The position numbers and the translations under genes are program-made. This document shows positions 4,834 through 6,742 of a stretch of 6,742 nucleotides of DNA, piece after piece. The notes below the pieces were generated by a model. It did not search any database, had not been told where the DNA came from, and saw nothing but the letters and a program-made list of their open reading frames with translations. Source of the DNA: Acidobacteriaceae bacterium (GTDB lineage: Bacteria; Acidobacteriota; Terriglobia; Terriglobales; Acidobacteriaceae); the NCBI GenBank assembly GCA_003165455.1, contig PLUJ01000247.1, positions 4,833-11,574 on the forward strand. Direction: 5' to 3'. Position 1 is the stretch's first letter. Each line of letters opens with the position of its first letter.

Positions 4834-5634
4834 TTATTCCACCGGCTTTCCGGTTGTCGCCGCGCTCGATTGAGCGTTCGCTCTTATCGCGGGAGTCGAT
4901 CTCATTGCAGACGTTCCAGGCTCGGATTGGCTTTGCGGGAAACGTTCGCGGAAGGTGTACAGGCTGACCAATCCCACACCGCACATCAAGAAGAACAACG
5001 CAAGGCAGACCACCAGGAACCGCTGGCGCGCTTTTTCACCGGCGGTGATTCCCCATTTGGCGGCAAAGAGCCAGATACCATAGGCGAAATGCCAGCAAGC
5101 GGCGATCAAGCCGACCACATAGAAGGCCAGCAATGCTGGATTCATCAACTCCTCTTGCACTTTTTCAAAGGACGCGTTCGGGAAGGCATGCAGGTCGACG
5201 CCGCTGAAGCGCATCGTGTACGTGTGCCAAACGATATAGACGAAGGCGATGCCGCCGGTCCAGCGCTGTGCGGTGTACATCCAGTTGCCGCTCCACGGAT
5301 ATTCGGTCGTATTCCCATCGCCGCGATACCAGATATAGAAGCCGTAAAGGGCGTGGAATAAAATGGGCAGCCAAATGCCGAAGAGTTCAAGAAAGAAAAC
5401 CAGGGGCAAGTTTCCGAGAAAGCTTACCTGGCGCGCGTACGCGTCGGGTCCGGTGATTGCGGTGGAGTTCGAAATCAGAATATGTTCGAACAGGAACGCG
5501 CCGACGGGAATAATCCCGGAGAGCGAATGCAGCCGCCGTAATAGAAATGAGGTGCCCTGTCCGGCGCGCAATGGCGCGACCGCATGGACTGCGACGGCCT
5601 TTACGGCGGGCGCAGAAGAACTGGCTGACGCCAC
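4834..5634 (-). CDS. sdhC: Succinate dehydrogenase cytochrome b subunit, diheme type
   Basis: 266 residues from GTG 5634-5632, with AAGGAG 5 nt upstream. This single membrane subunit anchors SdhA/B and carries heme and the quinone site. Five hydrophobic segments lie at roughly 31-53, 79-103, 125-143, 166-192 and 205-228. Four histidines, H51, H94, H137 and H182, are spaced 43, 43 and 45 residues, matching the ligands of the two b hemes in Bacillus subtilis SdhC. RRLHSLSGIIPVG (33-45) and WHFAYGIW are family hallmarks. This is the type-B complex found with low-potential quinone such as menaquinone; the quinone used here is inference. It is longer than the roughly 200-residue Bacillus protein, with an Ala/Val-rich N-terminal extension (about 1-24) and a low-complexity hydrophilic tail (about 231-266). 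It is the first gene of the operon, overlapping neither neighbour. Confidence 0.95.
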   Translation of the reverse strand: MASASSSAPAVKAVAVHAVAPLRAGQGTSFLLRRLHSLSGIIPVGAFLFEHILISNSTAITGPDAYARQVSFLGNLPLVFFLELFGIWLPILFHALYGFYIWYRGDGNTTEYPWSGNWMYTAQRWTGGIAFVYIVWHTYTMRFSGVDLHAFPNASFEKVQEELMNPALLAFYVVGLIAACWHFAYGIWLFAAKWGITAGEKARQRFLVVCLALFFLMCGVGLVSLYTFRERFPQSQSEPGTSAMRSTPAIRANAQSSAATTGKPVE

Positions 5635-5675
5635 GAAAACTCCTTACGAGATCAAGTAGGGAAAAAGAACCTTAC

Positions 5676-5704
5676 ATTATGTTGGCGTGATGGAGTGAAG
5701 TCAA
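5676..5704 (-). promoter_or_regulatory. Sigma70-like promoter of the sdh operon
   Basis: On the minus strand, TTGACT (5704-5699) and CATAAT (5681-5676) are separated by exactly 17 nt. This places a start site near 5669 and a leader of about 35 nt ahead of the sdhC GTG. No operator is evident. Confidence 0.7.
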
Positions 5705-5750
5705 GACTGCGCGCGGTATTCCACGAAATTTATTTTAAGAACGTGCCGAT

Positions 5751-6742
5751 ATGGTGACCAAGAACCCGACATCAGCGGTTGCGATCAGTTTGATCGCGCT
5801 GCTTCTAGGCTTTTTAATTTACATGGCGCTCAAAAGCGCGGCAGCGCACCTGAGGGCGGCCAAGTTACGATCCGTGCGCATGGATTCCCGTGCAGCCATG
5901 CTCGTGTGCCTGGAACAATCCCCGCCGCCAAATACTTCCGGGATGAAGCCTGCGCTCGATCGATTGCTTGCGCCTGTGCTGGAGCGCGGTGTACTCGCTG
6001 CGGAGACGGGCGCCGGGCTCGTCATTGGAATTCTGGATCGTGGCGTGCAAGAAATTTACGCTTACGGAGCCGCGAAAGAAGACTCTATCTTCGAGATTGG
6101 TTCCGTTACAAAGACTTTCACAGGTCTTGCCCTGGCGCAAATGATCGCCCAAAAGCAGGTTACTCTGGATCAACCAGTGCGCGAGTTGCTTCCTTCGGCT
6201 GCGGTTTCCAAGCCTGCCGGCGCAGAAATCACACTGCTCGATCTGGTCACGCAACGCTCCGGTTTGCCCCGCCTGCCGAACAATCTCTCCATCACTATGA
6301 ATAATCCTTATGCGCACTACGGGTCCGATCGACTGTATAGATACTTACGGAAGCGAGGCCTTGCGAAACCTGCAGGGGCACAGTTCGAGTACAGCAATCT
6401 TGGCTTCGGATTGTTAGGGCAAGTGCTGGCACGGCGTGCTGGGATGTCGTACGAGGAATTGATTCGGCGACAGGTCTGTGAACCGCTTGGAATGACGGAC
6501 ACGGCGGTCACGCTCTCCCGCGCACAGAAAACGCGGCTGATTCCGGGTCACAATAGGGCGAATAAACCTTGGGCGTCATGGGATTTCAAAGACGCTCTTG
6601 CCGGGTGCGGAGCATTGCGTTCGACTGCATCCGATCTTCTACGGTATGTGGACGCAAATCTGCATCCGGAACAATTTGCCCGTATGGAAGCCGAGCCGAA
6701 CTCTCCCGCGGGTACCCTGCCAGAGGCAATTGTTCTTTCTCC
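5751..6742 (+). CDS. Membrane-anchored serine hydrolase, beta-lactamase class C/penicillin-binding family, C-terminus beyond window
   Basis: An open plus-strand frame of 330 codons from ATG 5751 off the right edge. Residues 9-29 form a hydrophobic signal-anchor, so the catalytic domain (from about residue 65) should lie outside the membrane. The SxxK motif is S118-V-T-K121 in EIGSVTKTFTG, and the Y-x-N motif is Y214-S-N216 in FEYSNLGFGLLG. LDLVTQRSGLPRLP (163-176), EPLGMTDT (244-251) and GALRSTASDLLRY (287-299) are standard for this family. The third motif (HxG or KTG) would lie past the edge. Members act as D-amino-acid peptidases, esterases or beta-lactamases; which one cannot be told here, so the resistance name is not justified. 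Ribosome binding is weak (AAGA about 9-10 nt upstream), and GTG 5754 is an alternative start. It is transcribed divergently from sdhC across a 116-base gap. Confidence 0.9.
   Translation, partial: MVTKNPTSAVAISLIALLLGFLIYMALKSAAAHLRAAKLRSVRMDSRAAMLVCLEQSPPPNTSGMKPALDRLLAPVLERGVLAAETGAGLVIGILDRGVQEIYAYGAAKEDSIFEIGSVTKTFTGLALAQMIAQKQVTLDQPVRELLPSAAVSKPAGAEITLLDLVTQRSGLPRLPNNLSITMNNPYAHYGSDRLYRYLRKRGLAKPAGAQFEYSNLGFGLLGQVLARRAGMSYEELIRRQVCEPLGMTDTAVTLSRAQKTRLIPGHNRANKPWASWDFKDALAGCGALRSTASDLLRYVDANLHPEQFARMEAEPNSPAGTLPEAIVLS

Noticed and set aside
4832..4984. Longer SdhA start (GTG 4984)
   Set aside because: The extra 51 residues overlap sdhC out of frame and do not resemble SdhA; ATG 4831 begins right before the FAD motif with a ribosome binding site.
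5865..6317. 150-codon minus-strand frame
   Set aside because: Antisense to the serine hydrolase, whose SVTK and YSN motifs confirm the plus-strand frame.

Overview
The window is a stretch of ordinary bacterial chromosome, most likely from an Acidobacteriota-type organism. That placement is inference from memory: a secreted DUF5715-like protein, the style of the RAYT transposase and its palindromes, and a Bacillus/Wolinella-type succinate dehydrogenase. Its core is a succinate dehydrogenase/fumarate reductase operon on the minus strand, read right to left: sdhC (5634-4832 region), sdhA (4831-3047) and sdhB (1881-1126). A good sigma70-like promoter (TTGACT, 17 nt, CATAAT) sits just upstream of sdhC. 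sdhC and sdhA are 2 nt apart and clearly co-transcribed.

The operon is split. Between sdhA and sdhB lie 1165 bases holding a small RAYT transposase gene on the opposite strand (2281-2769). It is flanked by two nested pairs of inverted palindromic repeats with identical 22-nt spacing on both sides. On the operon strand, on either side of this element, are two very short reading frames for predicted membrane peptides (39 and 57 residues) of unknown function. sdhB has a leader made of four tandem TTAGCNN heptamers (plus-strand reading).

Downstream of sdhB, on the same strand, is the C-terminal part of an EthD-family protein. Its homology begins exactly at the sdhB stop codon and it has no start of its own, so it is a 5'-truncated remnant. 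A block of about 330 bases with no recognisable gene follows (602-935). Then comes a secreted DUF5715/M15-peptidase-like protein that starts at a TTG on the minus strand and runs off the left edge.

At the right end, divergent from sdhC, a membrane-anchored serine hydrolase of the beta-lactamase class C/penicillin-binding-protein family runs off the right edge. SdhA (flavin, dicarboxylate oxidation), SdhB (three Fe-S clusters) and SdhC (five helices, four heme-ligand histidines) together would make a complete diheme quinone-linked complex II. The other genes have no evident functional link to it. I see no tRNA, rRNA, CRISPR array or obvious defence system.
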